Assembly (NCBI GenBank): GCA_023398575.1
Contig: JAEWSC010000099.1
Span: 1-34,948, forward strand
Direction: 5' to 3'
Origin: Bacillota bacterium
GTDB taxonomy: Bacteria > Bacillota > Clostridia > Christensenellales > Aristaeellaceae
DNA: 34,948 nucleotides
Shown one piece after another: positions 22,727 to 31,697 of the stretch. Position 1 is the stretch's first letter. Every line of letters starts with the position of its first letter. The translations under genes and the position numbers were made by a program. The notes beneath the pieces are model-generated. The model made no database searches, was not told the DNA's origin, and saw only the letters and a program-made list of their open reading frames with translations.

Positions 22727-25700
22727 TTATGCCCGTTGCACGGATAGTACCGCTGCCTCGCCGTTGATATCCCATTCCTTGACGACAGCATCAGAGGGTG
22801 CTTCACCTTCTGTAAGGCTCAAGGCAAGCACGCCCTTTTCAATCATTTCCCGCCCGTTTTCAATTGCGGTTGTCAGCTTGTCGCCCGCTGTGAAGGTTAC
22901 ATGGATGCGGTCGGTGACATCAAAGTCGGCATCCTTGCGCATAGTTTGCAGCTTGCTGATAACTTCGCGGACAAAGCCTTCCTGAACAAGTTCGGGGGAC
23001 AGGTTCGTATCCAGTACAACAGTGACTTCCCGATCGGTGAGGGCCATGAAGCCAGGCTTTTGCATGGGCTCGGTGAGCACATCGTCTTTTTCCAATGTTA
23101 CCTGGGTATCATCCAGATCAAAGGATACGGTTTCGCCGCGGCCAAAGGCATCCACTACATCATTGCCGTCCAGGGTCAGCAAATGCTGCCCAATCTTGCC
23201 CAGCAGCTTGCCATAGCGGGGACCCAGGGTGCGCATTTGGGGCTTTAACTTATAGCTGGTAAAAGCCCTGGCATCCTCTGTGAAGATGACCTGCTTTACG
23301 TTCAGTTCGTCTTCTGCCAGTTCGGCATATTCGTTTGCAAAAGACGCCCCTTTTACATACAACGTTTTTACCGGCTGTCGCACCTTCATGGAGGCGGCGT
23401 TACGGCAGGCACGGCCCAACTGTACTACATCGATGAGTGCAGACATCTGCTTTTCCATTTCCGGATCGATAAAGGAGGCATCGTACGCCGGGAAATCGGT
23501 GAGGTGCACGCTCAGAGGCGCGTTTTCATCCACGCTGCGCACCAGGTTTTGATACATATTTTCCGCCATAAAGGGCACAAAAGGCGCGATCAGGCGGGAA
23601 AGGGTTTCCAAAACAGTATACAGGGTGATGAATGCGGCTTCTTTGTCGCCGGCCATGCCCTTGCCCCAGAAGCGTTCGCGGCTGCGGCGCACGTACCAGT
23701 TGCTCAAATCATCCACAAAGTCCGCGATGGCCCTGGCCGGCTCAGTGAGGTGGTAATTGTCCAGCTCATTTTCCACTAACCGGATCAGGGTATGCAAGCG
23801 GCTTAGAACCCATTTATCAATCAGGGAGAGTTCGGCTTTGGAAAGGGGGTGCTCCTTGGGGTCGAAATTGTCGATGTTGGCATAGAGCACGAAGAAGGCG
23901 TAGGTGTTTTGCAGCGTGCCCATGAACTTGCGCTGGCATTCGGAAACGGCTTCTGCATAGAAGCGGCTGGGCAGCCAGGGTGCACCGCCGGTATAGAAAT
24001 ACCAGCGCACAGCATCGGCACCCTGCACATTCAAAACGCTCCAGGGGTCAACCACATTACCCTTGTGCTTGGACATCTTGATACCATCCTTGTCCTGCAC
24101 ATGGCCCATGACGATACAGTTTTCAAAGGGCGATTTGTTGAACAACAGCGTGCCGATGGCCAGCAGCGTGTAGAACCAGCCGCGGGTCTGATCGATAGCT
24201 TCGGAGATATAGTTGGCGGGGAAGTTCTCTTCAAACTGCTCCTTGTTTTCAAAGGGATAGTGCCATTGGGCAAAGGGCATGGAGCCGGAATCGTACCAGC
24301 AGTCGATGACCTCCTTGACCCTGTGCATTTCCTTGCCGCAGTGGGGGCACTTGATCGCAATTTGGTCGATAAAGGGGCGGTGCAGCTCCACATCTTCAAA
24401 GGGGGTGACTGCCATTTCCTTCAGCTCCTGCTTGGAGCCGATAACATGCATATGCCCGTCTTCGCAAAGCCAGATAGGCAGGGGTGTGCCCCAATAGCGT
24501 TCGCGGGAAAGGCCCCAGTCCACCACGTTTTCCAGGAAGTTGCCCATGCGGCCTTCCTTGATGTTCTCCGGCAGCCAGTTGACGCTGCGGTTGTTACGAA
24601 GAAGATCATCCCGAAGGGAGGTCATGCGAATAAACCAGGTGGCCCTTGCATAGTAAAGAAGCGGCGTATCGCAGCGCCAGCAGAAGGGATAGTTATGGGT
24701 GTAAGCCGCGGTTTTGAAAAGCAAACCGCGTTCTTTCAGATCAGATAAAATTGCGGGATCAGCCTGTTTGACAAACGTACCCGCCCAAGGGGTATCGGCG
24801 ACGAACTTACCCTGGGTATCTACCAACTGCACAAAGGGCAGGCCGTTTTCGCGGCCAACACGGGCGTCGTCTTCACCGAAGGCTGGGGCAATGTGTACGA
24901 TGCCAGTACCATCAGTGAGTGTTACGTAGCTGTCGCAAACCACATACCATGCTTTTTCCTTGGGGTGGGCGTAATTGTACAGCGGCTCGTACTCCAGGCC
25001 CTTGAGCGATTCGCCAGGGAATACCTCCAACACATGGACGGCTGCCGCGTCATGCTCGCAGAAAACGGAGGAGATAAGGGCCATGGCCATAATGAAGGTC
25101 TGGCCGTTTACCGAAACGCGGCAGTACTCCTCCTTGGCATTCACGCACAGCGCTACGTTGCTGGGCAGCGTCCAGGGCGTGGTGGTCCAAGCCAAAAGGT
25201 AGGTATCTTTTTCATTCTTAACCGCAAAGCGAACAAAAGCGCTCAGATCGCTGACTTCTTTGTAGCCCTGGGCCACCTCGTGACTGGAAAGTGCTGTGCC
25301 GCAGCGGGGGCAGTAGGGGACTACCTTGTGGCCCTTGTATAAAAGATCACGCTTGGCAATTTCCTTTAAGCTCCACCAAACGGATTCGATATAGTTGTCT
25401 TCATAAGTGATATAGGGGTGCTCCATATCCACCCAGAAGCCGACGCGTTCAGACATCTCTTCCCATTCATGCAGGTACTTCCAAACGCTTTTTTTGCATT
25501 CGGCAATAAAGGGCTCGATGCCGTAAGCCTCGATTTGGGGTTTGCCATCCAGACCGAGATGCTTTTCCACTTCCAGTTCCACCGGCAGGCCATGGGTATC
25601 CCAACCGGCCTTGCGCAAAACCCGCTTGCCCTTCATGGTCTGATAACGGGGGATCAGGTCCTTGATGGAGCGGGTGAGTACATGGCCGATATGGGGCTTG

Positions 25701-25858
25701 CCGTTGGCTGTGGGCGGGCCATCAAAAAAGGAGAAGGTTTCCTTTGCATCATCCCGGTGGTGAAAACTCTTTTGAATGATGCCGTTCTCCTTCCAAAAGG
25801 CGGCGGTTTCCCGCTCGCGCGCTTCAAAATTCATGTCGGTAGGTACTTTCTTGTACAT
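22727..25858 (-). CDS. ileS: Isoleucine--tRNA ligase, type 2 (eukaryotic-like)
   Basis: Class I synthetase charging tRNA-Ile, with an editing domain for valine. The ATG at 25858 follows GGGAGGA by five bases and gives 1043 residues; a longer frame runs into the T-box leader and is not used. HIGH is at 56-59 (GKPHIGHVL) and KMSKH at 594-598. RKAGWDTHGLPVELEVEKHL, with Thr rather than Cys in the WDxHG motif, and the length mark the IleRS2 type, which is usually naturally tolerant to mupirocin. Zinc-like Cys pairs occur (CPRCGT, CWRCD, CPHCGKE). The editing domain TTTPWTLPSN region is present. Expression is controlled by the T-box upstream. Confidence 0.97.
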   Translation of the reverse strand: MYKKVPTDMNFEARERETAAFWKENGIIQKSFHHRDDAKETFSFFDGPPTANGKPHIGHVLTRSIKDLIPRYQTMKGKRVLRKAGWDTHGLPVELEVEKHLGLDGKPQIEAYGIEPFIAECKKSVWKYLHEWEEMSERVGFWVDMEHPYITYEDNYIESVWWSLKEIAKRDLLYKGHKVVPYCPRCGTALSSHEVAQGYKEVSDLSAFVRFAVKNEKDTYLLAWTTTPWTLPSNVALCVNAKEEYCRVSVNGQTFIMAMALISSVFCEHDAAAVHVLEVFPGESLKGLEYEPLYNYAHPKEKAWYVVCDSYVTLTDGTGIVHIAPAFGEDDARVGRENGLPFVQLVDTQGKFVADTPWAGTFVKQADPAILSDLKERGLLFKTAAYTHNYPFCWRCDTPLLYYARATWFIRMTSLRDDLLRNNRSVNWLPENIKEGRMGNFLENVVDWGLSRERYWGTPLPIWLCEDGHMHVIGSKQELKEMAVTPFEDVELHRPFIDQIAIKCPHCGKEMHRVKEVIDCWYDSGSMPFAQWHYPFENKEQFEENFPANYISEAIDQTRGWFYTLLAIGTLLFNKSPFENCIVMGHVQDKDGIKMSKHKGNVVDPWSVLNVQGADAVRWYFYTGGAPWLPSRFYAEAVSECQRKFMGTLQNTYAFFVLYANIDNFDPKEHPLSKAELSLIDKWVLSRLHTLIRLVENELDNYHLTEPARAIADFVDDLSNWYVRRSRERFWGKGMAGDKEAAFITLYTVLETLSRLIAPFVPFMAENMYQNLVRSVDENAPLSVHLTDFPAYDASFIDPEMEKQMSALIDVVQLGRACRNAASMKVRQPVKTLYVKGASFANEYAELAEDELNVKQVIFTEDARAFTSYKLKPQMRTLGPRYGKLLGKIGQHLLTLDGNDVVDAFGRGETVSFDLDDTQVTLEKDDVLTEPMQKPGFMALTDREVTVVLDTNLSPELVQEGFVREVISKLQTMRKDADFDVTDRIHVTFTAGDKLTTAIENGREMIEKGVLALSLTEGEAPSDAVVKEWDINGEAAVLSVQRA

Positions 25859-25895
25859 AACAATCCTCCCGTATCCATCATTGTTTGCCGGAAAA

Positions 25896-26158
25896 AAGAA
25901 AACCGCCCCAAGCAATTTGGGACGGATTACTCCGCGGTACCACCCAGATTGGTGGCATACGCCACCCACCTTTGTGCAAGCTGTAAGCCTGCGGCTCTGT
26001 ATCGGGAGCAGCCCGCCTGTGCCTTGGGTTCACCTTCGGCCCGGAGACTCCGGGGTGATCTGGTATGGCATACCTTGCCGGCCTTACACCTGCGCCGGCT
26101 CGCTGAAAAGGGATTTGCCGCACCCGTCCCCATCATGGTCCATATGCTTCCTACTATT
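25896..26158 (-). ncRNA. T-box leader (tRNA-Ile sensing riboswitch) of ileS
   Basis: The minus strand carries the T-box sequence GGGTGGTACCGCGG (25947-25934), the core that pairs with uncharged tRNA NCCA ends. It is followed by the terminator CCG-CCCAA/TTGGG-CGG (about 25923-25901) with a TTTTCTTTTTT run. Upstream, stem I has the distal AGCCGGC/GCCGGC arms with GGTGTAAG, and a specifier-loop segment CCAGATCACCCC in which ATC is the expected isoleucine codon followed by A. Uncharged tRNA-Ile should stabilise the antiterminator and permit ileS transcription. The 5' boundary is approximate. Confidence 0.95.
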
Positions 26159-26297
26159 ATATCCAACAGTTGAAAAAAGTAAAGTGTTTTGCAGGATGAG
26201 GCGTCAATTTTGTAAGAAAATGACCGGAGGTGGCCAGGAAGCCCATGCTAACTTCATTATTTTGTGAAACAGTGAAGTCATACTGGAAAAAATGTGG

Positions 26298-26303
26298 TAT
26301 ACT
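26298..26303 (+). promoter_or_regulatory. Extended -10 promoter of the CDF transporter gene
   Basis: TGTGGTATACT contains TGN directly ahead of TATACT (26298-26303), an extended -10. No good -35 is visible. The ATG at 26338 is 34 bases downstream. The 479-bp gap before this gene is otherwise filled by the T-box of ileS on the other strand. Confidence 0.45.
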
Positions 26304-26337
26304 ATTCCTTAAACATTTACGCTTGGGAGGGTGCCAG

Positions 26338-27504
26338 ATGACTGCTTGGCTGCTGAGGCGCTTTATTGAAAACCACCAGGATGTACATAGCCAGGCGGTT
26401 CGGGGGGCGTATGCCTCCTTGGGCGCCACTGTGGGCATTATTATTAATATATCGCTGTCCCTAGCCAAATTTTTGATTGGCCTTTTTGCCGGCTCTGTGG
26501 CTGTGACAGCGGATGCTGCCAATAACCTTTCTGATGCGGGCGGGTCCATCGTATCGCTTGTCAGCGCCCGTATGGCACAAAAGCCTGGGGATAAAGATCA
26601 TCCCTTTGGACATGGGCGTATGGAATATATCGGCGCACTTGGCGTTGGCGTCATTATTCTTTTGATGGGATTTGAACTGTTCAAGGAAGGTATCTCCAAT
26701 ATCATTGCGCCATCGGCTACGGATTTTTCTCTGGTCTCTTGGATTTTGCTGTCTGCAGGCATTCTTGTGAAGATATGGCTGTATTTTTTCTATGCGCGAC
26801 TTGGCCGGGCCATTGATTCAGAACCGTTGAAGGCGGCCAGTAAGGATTCTGTTTCTGATGTGCTGGCCAGCAGTGGTGTATTGCTTGGCATGGCATTGGA
26901 TCGCTTATTTGGACTTCACCTAGACGGTTGGATGGGCGTACTGGTTGCACTGTTTGTTTTAAGAACCGGCTACCAGGTGTGCAAAGGAACAGTGGATCGG
27001 CTGCTGGGGGCACAGCCGAACCGGGAAATGAACGATACGCTAATGGAGAAGCTGCTTTCGTATGAAGGCATACTGGGCGTTCATGATCTGGTGATACATG
27101 ATTACGGCCCGGGCCGGAGCATTGCCTCCATTCATGCAGAAGTTTCTGCAAAATCTGATATTGTAACGATTCATGAAGTGATAGATCGTGCCGAACGGGA
27201 CATCTCTGCGGAAATGAGCATTCCGCTTCTGATACATATGGATCCCATCGTTACAGACGATGCCGTTTCCCTTGAAACAAAAGCAGGGCTGGAAACCTTT
27301 CTTATGTCACAGGACGAACGCTTGAAACTTCATGATTTTCGCCGTGTGCAGCATGCGGACAGAGTAACGCTTCTGTTTGATGTCATGATTCCGCCGGAGA
27401 TAAAGGATACTACGCCCTTAAAGCAAAAGATAGAGGACTATGCCAGAGGTCTTGACGGCCGTAATGAGTGTGTGATTGATTTTGATCCGGACTATTACCA
27501 CTAA
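26338..27504 (+). CDS. Cation diffusion facilitator (Zn/Fe/Mn efflux)
   Basis: Membrane antiporter exporting divalent metal in exchange for protons. The start at 26338 has GGGAGGG six bases upstream and gives 388 residues; the longer frame to 26230 has no site. Six transmembrane helices fit: the second carries SVAVTADAANNLSDAGGSIV with the metal-site Asp residues, then KDHPFGHGRMEYIGALGVGV, the conserved cytoplasmic loop and next helix, and TM5 with SDVLASSGVLLGM. A C-terminal cytoplasmic domain (about 210-300, GVHDLVIHDYGPGRSIASIHAEV) is the usual dimerisation fold; about 80 further residues follow and are longer than the minimal family. Metal preference is not readable. It lies beside the LCP gene on the same strand. 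Confidence 0.92.
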   Translation: MTAWLLRRFIENHQDVHSQAVRGAYASLGATVGIIINISLSLAKFLIGLFAGSVAVTADAANNLSDAGGSIVSLVSARMAQKPGDKDHPFGHGRMEYIGALGVGVIILLMGFELFKEGISNIIAPSATDFSLVSWILLSAGILVKIWLYFFYARLGRAIDSEPLKAASKDSVSDVLASSGVLLGMALDRLFGLHLDGWMGVLVALFVLRTGYQVCKGTVDRLLGAQPNREMNDTLMEKLLSYEGILGVHDLVIHDYGPGRSIASIHAEVSAKSDIVTIHEVIDRAERDISAEMSIPLLIHMDPIVTDDAVSLETKAGLETFLMSQDERLKLHDFRRVQHADRVTLLFDVMIPPEIKDTTPLKQKIEDYARGLDGRNECVIDFDPDYYH

Positions 27505-27613
27505 TTGGCCTGTAACTTTCCAAAGACTGATGCAGGTTTTGGTATCCTCACCCCGTTTACAAAGGGAAAGTAGAAAATTTGTCGAAATTTCTTTCGGGCA
27601 AGGGGGATTATTT

Positions 27614-28609
27614 ATGATGTCAAAATGCCGCTTCTTATCGCGGGTATTCTGCTTGCTTATGGTTTTGGTTTGCTTCGCCATGCCGATTCACGCATTTGCT
27701 GAGGCAACGGAGGATCTGAGCAAGGACGAGCTAATGGAACTGCTGGCAGAAACCATTCCCGAAGGTCAGGAAGGGGAACTGAACGAATACTTGGTACTGC
27801 CGGACGGCTATACGCCACCTAAGACAGACGTGTTTCAGCTTCTGCTCATCGGTACCGATACGTATTCCACTAAGTCACGGGGCCGCAGTGATGTAATGAT
27901 GCTTGCTCAGCTTGACCCAAAGAGCAAGACGGTGAAGCTGGTATCCTTCCTGCGGGATATGTATGTAAAAATTCCCGGCAAGGGTTCCACTAGAATCAAT
28001 GCGGCATACGCATACGGTGGTCCAGACCTACTCATGAAGACAATGAAAGCGAATTTCGGCATTGAGCCGGACGCCTACGTTTCTGTCAATTTCAGCCGCA
28101 TGGCAAAGCTGATAGACGCTATCGGCGGGGTGGAAATAGAAATTTCTAGCCGGGAACGTACGCAGCTCAACAGTATTTTGCAGTATTACAACATGAAAAT
28201 GGGCAAGCGTCAAAACAGCGGTCTCTTAAAAAAATCGGGAGTACAGAATTTGACCGGCAATCAGGCGCTTTCCTTCAGCCGCATTCGCAAAATTGACAGT
28301 GACTTTAACCGCACTGACCGCCAGAGAATGGTGGTGGAGGCGGCCTTCCGCAAAGTTATGACCATGAGCTGGGACCAGATCGGTAATCTGGTGCTGGATA
28401 ACCTGGATAATGTGGTGACCAATATCTCGGGTGCCGATGCTATTTCCCTGATCCCCACAGCACTGATGGCTAAAGATGCAACATTCTCTTCTCTGCATAT
28501 TCCAATCAAAGGCGGATATGCCAGCAAAACAATTTCCGGCATGGCTGTACTCGTGCCTAATCTTGCGAAAAACGTGGATGCATTGAACGAGTTCTTGTAT
28601 GTTGAATAG
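27614..28609 (+). CDS. LytR-CpsA-Psr (LCP) family protein
   Basis: Extracytoplasmic enzyme of the family that transfers polymers such as teichoic acids or capsule from lipid carriers to peptidoglycan. The ATG at 27614 follows AAGGGGGA by six bases; 331 residues. An N-terminal hydrophobic segment (SKCRFLSRVFCLLMVLVCFA) ends in AFAE, which looks like a cleavable signal peptide rather than the usual long anchor. The LCP domain shows LLLIGTDTYSTKSRGRSDVM, VSFLRDMYVKIPGKGSTRIN, AAYAYGGPDLLMKTMKANFG, and LSFSRIRKIDSDFNRTDRQR, with the conserved Arg and Asp residues. The two CapA genes and the sugar nucleotidyltransferase further right fit an envelope-glycan theme. Confidence 0.9.
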   Translation: MMSKCRFLSRVFCLLMVLVCFAMPIHAFAEATEDLSKDELMELLAETIPEGQEGELNEYLVLPDGYTPPKTDVFQLLLIGTDTYSTKSRGRSDVMMLAQLDPKSKTVKLVSFLRDMYVKIPGKGSTRINAAYAYGGPDLLMKTMKANFGIEPDAYVSVNFSRMAKLIDAIGGVEIEISSRERTQLNSILQYYNMKMGKRQNSGLLKKSGVQNLTGNQALSFSRIRKIDSDFNRTDRQRMVVEAAFRKVMTMSWDQIGNLVLDNLDNVVTNISGADAISLIPTALMAKDATFSSLHIPIKGGYASKTISGMAVLVPNLAKNVDALNEFLYVE

Positions 28610-28633
28610 CAAGTTTACGTGGATATAAAACAG

Positions 28634-28670
28634 ACCCCCGCACCATTTTTGATTTGAAATGGGCGGGGGT
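28634..28670. terminator. Bidirectional terminator between LCP and LUD genes
   Basis: ACCCCCGC-a-CCATTT (28634-28648) pairs with AAATGG-GCGGGGGT (28657-28670). The minus strand is followed by CTGTTTTAT, the plus strand by TTCATTC. It lies between converging genes. Confidence 0.78.
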
Positions 28671-28708
28671 TCATTCATGTATAAACAAAGAGTGCATATA
28701 TAACTGTC

Positions 28709-29326
28709 TCAATATCCCAATGTTTCCTCCACCAGCAGGACAGTGATTTTTTTCCCTTTTGGCGGGCGTGCGATGGTCACAATGATGTGACACATACAAT
28801 CATCGCCGCAGTCGTTGGGCTTACAGATGCCCGTATGGGCGCAAGGCGTGTTCAAGTTCAAGCGCCGCGCATTGGGTGGGCAGGCTTGCTGCTTGATACG
28901 GGCGATAGCTGTGTTAAGCCCGCCATCCACCAGCTTGGAGTGGCTGATGACCAGGTATACTTGGTTGGGACCGTCAAACATGGCGGCAACGCGGTTGCCC
29001 GTGCCATCAATGTTCACCAACTGACCATCCTTGGTGACCGCGTTACTGGAGGCTAAGTAAACATCGGCCAGCCTGGCGGAGGCTCTGGCGGCGGATACAT
29101 CTTCCTTAGGCACATCCCAATGCCAAGTCACCTGATGCCCCTGCTCCCGAAGCGCGGGAACGACGTTCAATTCCCGAATGGTCATAGAACCACCCACACC
29201 TACCGTAGCGCTTTGCGGAATATGTGACAACAGATATTCACGGGCTTGCTGCGCTGTTTCCAGCGGTATCACTTCAAAGCCTCGCTCACGCATTTGAGAA
29301 ATAACTTGAGAAACAGAATCAGACAT
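28709..29326 (-). CDS. LUD-domain (LutC/YkgG-like, DUF162) protein
   Basis: A 205-residue protein of the lactate-utilisation domain family, related to LutC, a subunit linked to lactate oxidation with LutA and LutB. The ATG at 29326 has AAAGGTGA upstream; an extension to 29425 would run into the capA gene. Landmarks are SATVGVGGSMTIRELNV (about 37-54), ADVYLASSNAVTKDGQLVNI and the nucleotide-like GTGNRVAAMFDGP. The last 60 residues hold a Cys cluster, TPCAHTGICKPNDCGDDCMC, which may bind a metal or iron-sulfur cluster. No lutA or lutB lies nearby, so a role in lactate use is unproved. It is the last gene after the two capA genes. Confidence 0.85.
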   Translation of the reverse strand: MSDSVSQVISQMRERGFEVIPLETAQQAREYLLSHIPQSATVGVGGSMTIRELNVVPALREQGHQVTWHWDVPKEDVSAARASARLADVYLASSNAVTKDGQLVNIDGTGNRVAAMFDGPNQVYLVISHSKLVDGGLNTAIARIKQQACPPNARRLNLNTPCAHTGICKPNDCGDDCMCHIIVTIARPPKGKKITVLLVEETLGY

Positions 29327-29393
29327 GGCAATCACCTTTCCACATGGAATGGATACATTATACTCCTGGAAATGTAAATTGAAAATACTTGAG

Positions 29394-30428
29394 TCAGTTC
29401 GCCGTAATGGCTTCCTGCAAGGCACCTGTGCCCTCCACGTAAGGATTCAGTTGAAAAGGCGTATCGCCCTGGATCCTCTCGATGACCGCCTGCGCTTCCT
29501 CGCCAGTGACCGGGTAGGGTTGGAAATTGTTCTGTGGCGGGGCACTGCTGGTGTGAACAGGGAGAATGTTTAGCTGTTGGCTGTAAAACTTGCCTTCCCG
29601 AAATGTCAGTTTTACTTGAGCGATGTACGCCTGTAGGCTGCGAGGATTCAGTTTCATATTGCCGCCAAAGCTAAAGTTACCCAGACTGTACAAAATCAAC
29701 CTGTTTTTATACACCTCCATGCCCTGTACAACATGGGGATGCGTGCCGACAATCAGGTCGGCACCGCTCGTAATCGCCTCGTGGGATGTGAGCCATTGCT
29801 TCTTGTTATGTACAAAAGAATATTCCCAGCCAAAGTGAAAACTCAATACTACAAACTGGCAATTCTCTTTTTCCTTGAGTGAGGTGATTAGCGAGTTGAT
29901 TTCATCGCCCATGGAATTATGTTCATTGATACTCATGCCCACAAAGGCGATGCGTATTCCTTTAATTTCGGCGATGTATGCCTCCAGGTTGTGGCAGTAA
30001 AAAATGCCTGCATCCTGTAGTACCTTCTTAGTACTTTCAATTCCCTGCTTTCCATAATCCCCGGAATGGTTGTTGGATAAGTTCACCAACTCGATACTGC
30101 TAGAGGTTAATATTTCCGAAAAGGCGGACGGGCCTCTGAACCTGTAGGATTTATTTTTGTTTTCACCCTTTGCGCTATCAGAGAGCACGCCCTCCAAATT
30201 GACGATAGTTATGTCATCCTGCGAAAATATATCCCGCACTTTTTCAAAAGGATAGGTGTAACCATATTGCTTGATATAGGAATCGAATGAGCCTTCATCT
30301 TTTCTTTTATACTCTTCGCTGCCTAAGGTGCAATCACCAGCAAAGGAAAGGGTAATGGTCACCTCTTCGGCCAAGCAGGGGGTGATAAATAGAAGCATTG
30401 CGGTAATCAAAGAAAGGGCAAATTTCAT
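29394..30428 (-). CDS. CapA/PgsA-family extracytoplasmic metallophosphatase-like protein, copy 1
   Basis: A 344-residue exported protein of the PGA_cap family. The start has GGAGG six bases upstream and a clear signal peptide (MKFALSLITAMLLFITPCLA). The metallophosphoesterase-like core has SFAGDCTLGSEE, DDITIVNLEGVLSD, VNLSNNHSGDYG, and VGTHPHVVQGMEVYKNR, then YSLGNFSFGGN. Members are named for capsular poly-gamma-glutamate synthesis, but no pgsB or pgsC is present and many members act in other envelope processes. It lies 18 bp after its paralogue, with which it shares the same motif order and much sequence, pointing to tandem duplication. Exact activity is unknown. Confidence 0.9.
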   Translation of the reverse strand: MKFALSLITAMLLFITPCLAEEVTITLSFAGDCTLGSEEYKRKDEGSFDSYIKQYGYTYPFEKVRDIFSQDDITIVNLEGVLSDSAKGENKNKSYRFRGPSAFSEILTSSSIELVNLSNNHSGDYGKQGIESTKKVLQDAGIFYCHNLEAYIAEIKGIRIAFVGMSINEHNSMGDEINSLITSLKEKENCQFVVLSFHFGWEYSFVHNKKQWLTSHEAITSGADLIVGTHPHVVQGMEVYKNRLILYSLGNFSFGGNMKLNPRSLQAYIAQVKLTFREGKFYSQQLNILPVHTSSAPPQNNFQPYPVTGEEAQAVIERIQGDTPFQLNPYVEGTGALQEAITAN

Positions 30429-30446
30429 TTGGGGCCTCCACTATTT

Positions 30447-31556
30447 TCATTGAATATTGATTGGAGGGAGTATAACGCCTGACCCATCCTCAAGGTCAGA
30501 GAGATCAAAATTAGTATCCAGCTGGACCTTTTTGATCACTTTCTCCGCTTGCTTACCGGCAAGCAGTATCGGTTTGAAGACATTTCGCCTCGTATCTCCG
30601 GTGAACAGCACAGGATGCAAAGCAGCCTGTATCTGTTTTAACATGCCATCACGCAGGGTAAATTCAACTCTTGCAATCAGCGCGCCTGTTTCCTTGGGAT
30701 CATGATTGCCGCCAAACACAAAATTGCCCAGGCTGTACAGAATCAGACGGTCTTTATATATCTCAAGACCCTGCACCACATGGGGGTGATGGCCGGCCAC
30801 CACATCCGCACCAGAATCAATCAAAAAGTGAGCCATATCTTCCTGCAGCCGGTTATGGTTTTGCGCGTATTCCTGACCTGCATGCAATGCATAAATAATG
30901 ATCTGACACCCTGCTTGCCGCAAAAGCGCGATCTGCTTTACAACCGTCCTTTTCTTTTCTTCCGACAGGCTGCCACGGATGCCGGCCAGACCAATCTTGC
31001 CGCCGTCCAATGAAAAAATGCTGAGCCATTCCTCGCCGGCATAGGCAACGCCATATTCTTCAAGGGCTTTCAAGGTGGCTTTGCTGCCGAAGTTACCATA
31101 ATCCTGATAATGGTTGTTGGAAATGTTAACGGCCTCTATACTGCCCAAAGGCAGTAGTTTGGCAAAAGATGAGGGACCGCGGAATGCGAAATTTTTATCG
31201 GTGTTTTCGCCTTTGCTGCTATCTGAAAGAACGCCCTCCAAATTGACAAACGTTACGTCATCTTGAGAAAACAAAGGTTCTAGGCCGGAAAATGGATAAT
31301 CGAGCCCTTTCTCAAGCACGGTTTTTACAAAACCATCTGCTTTCCTGTTAGCGGCTTCCGTTCCACCCAATGTACAGTCGCCGGCCAGCGTCACAGTAAG
31401 CACAGTTTGAATGTCAGATTCATCTGTAACCAGGTAGTCTAGTAAAAAGGCGGGAGGCGTTTCGCTATCCTGAAAGGATATATGCTCTGCAAAGGCTGCC
31501 GGCATAAACAGAGCTAGCATCAAGATACATATGCATAATGTAGGAGATTTACCCAT
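30447..31556 (-). CDS. CapA/PgsA-family extracytoplasmic metallophosphatase-like protein, copy 2
   Basis: A 369-residue paralogue of the neighbouring copy. I place the start at 31556, four bases after GGGAGGA, giving a clean signal peptide (MGKSPTLCICILMLALFMPA ending AFA); the frame open to 31736 runs through a terminator and is rejected. Core motifs are TLAGDCTLGGTE, DDVTFVNLEGVLSDSSKGEN, VNISNNHYQDYGNFG, GHHPHVVQGLEIYKDRLILY and SLGNFVFGGN. Compared with copy 1 it carries about 25 extra residues between the signal peptide and the core. It is the first gene of the capA-capA-LUD unit. Upstream lie the terminator and the 6S RNA candidate. Confidence 0.9.
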   Translation of the reverse strand: MGKSPTLCICILMLALFMPAAFAEHISFQDSETPPAFLLDYLVTDESDIQTVLTVTLAGDCTLGGTEAANRKADGFVKTVLEKGLDYPFSGLEPLFSQDDVTFVNLEGVLSDSSKGENTDKNFAFRGPSSFAKLLPLGSIEAVNISNNHYQDYGNFGSKATLKALEEYGVAYAGEEWLSIFSLDGGKIGLAGIRGSLSEEKKRTVVKQIALLRQAGCQIIIYALHAGQEYAQNHNRLQEDMAHFLIDSGADVVAGHHPHVVQGLEIYKDRLILYSLGNFVFGGNHDPKETGALIARVEFTLRDGMLKQIQAALHPVLFTGDTRRNVFKPILLAGKQAEKVIKKVQLDTNFDLSDLEDGSGVILPPINIQ

Positions 31557-31638
31557 GTACTCCTCCCTGAAAATGGATGATAGGATTATACCATATCTAT
31601 GTACCTGTGCAAAGGCAATACAGGGAACGGGCATTAGA

Positions 31639-31668
31639 AAACCCCGCTTTGTTACAAAAGCGAGGTTT
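31639..31668 (-). terminator. Intrinsic terminator downstream of the 6S RNA candidate
   Basis: AAACC-c-CGCTTT (31639-31650) pairs with AAAGCG-a-GGTTT (31657-31668) with one mismatch and a six-base loop. The minus strand continues GGTTTTCTAATG. It would end the transcript started at about 31891. Confidence 0.8.
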
Positions 31669-31697
31669 ATGTTTGATATTCTTTTTGCGATGCCATG

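Noticed and set aside
23849..24748. 299-codon plus-strand open frame opposite ileS
   Set aside because: Antisense shadow of the conserved ileS core, low-complexity composition and no ribosome site.
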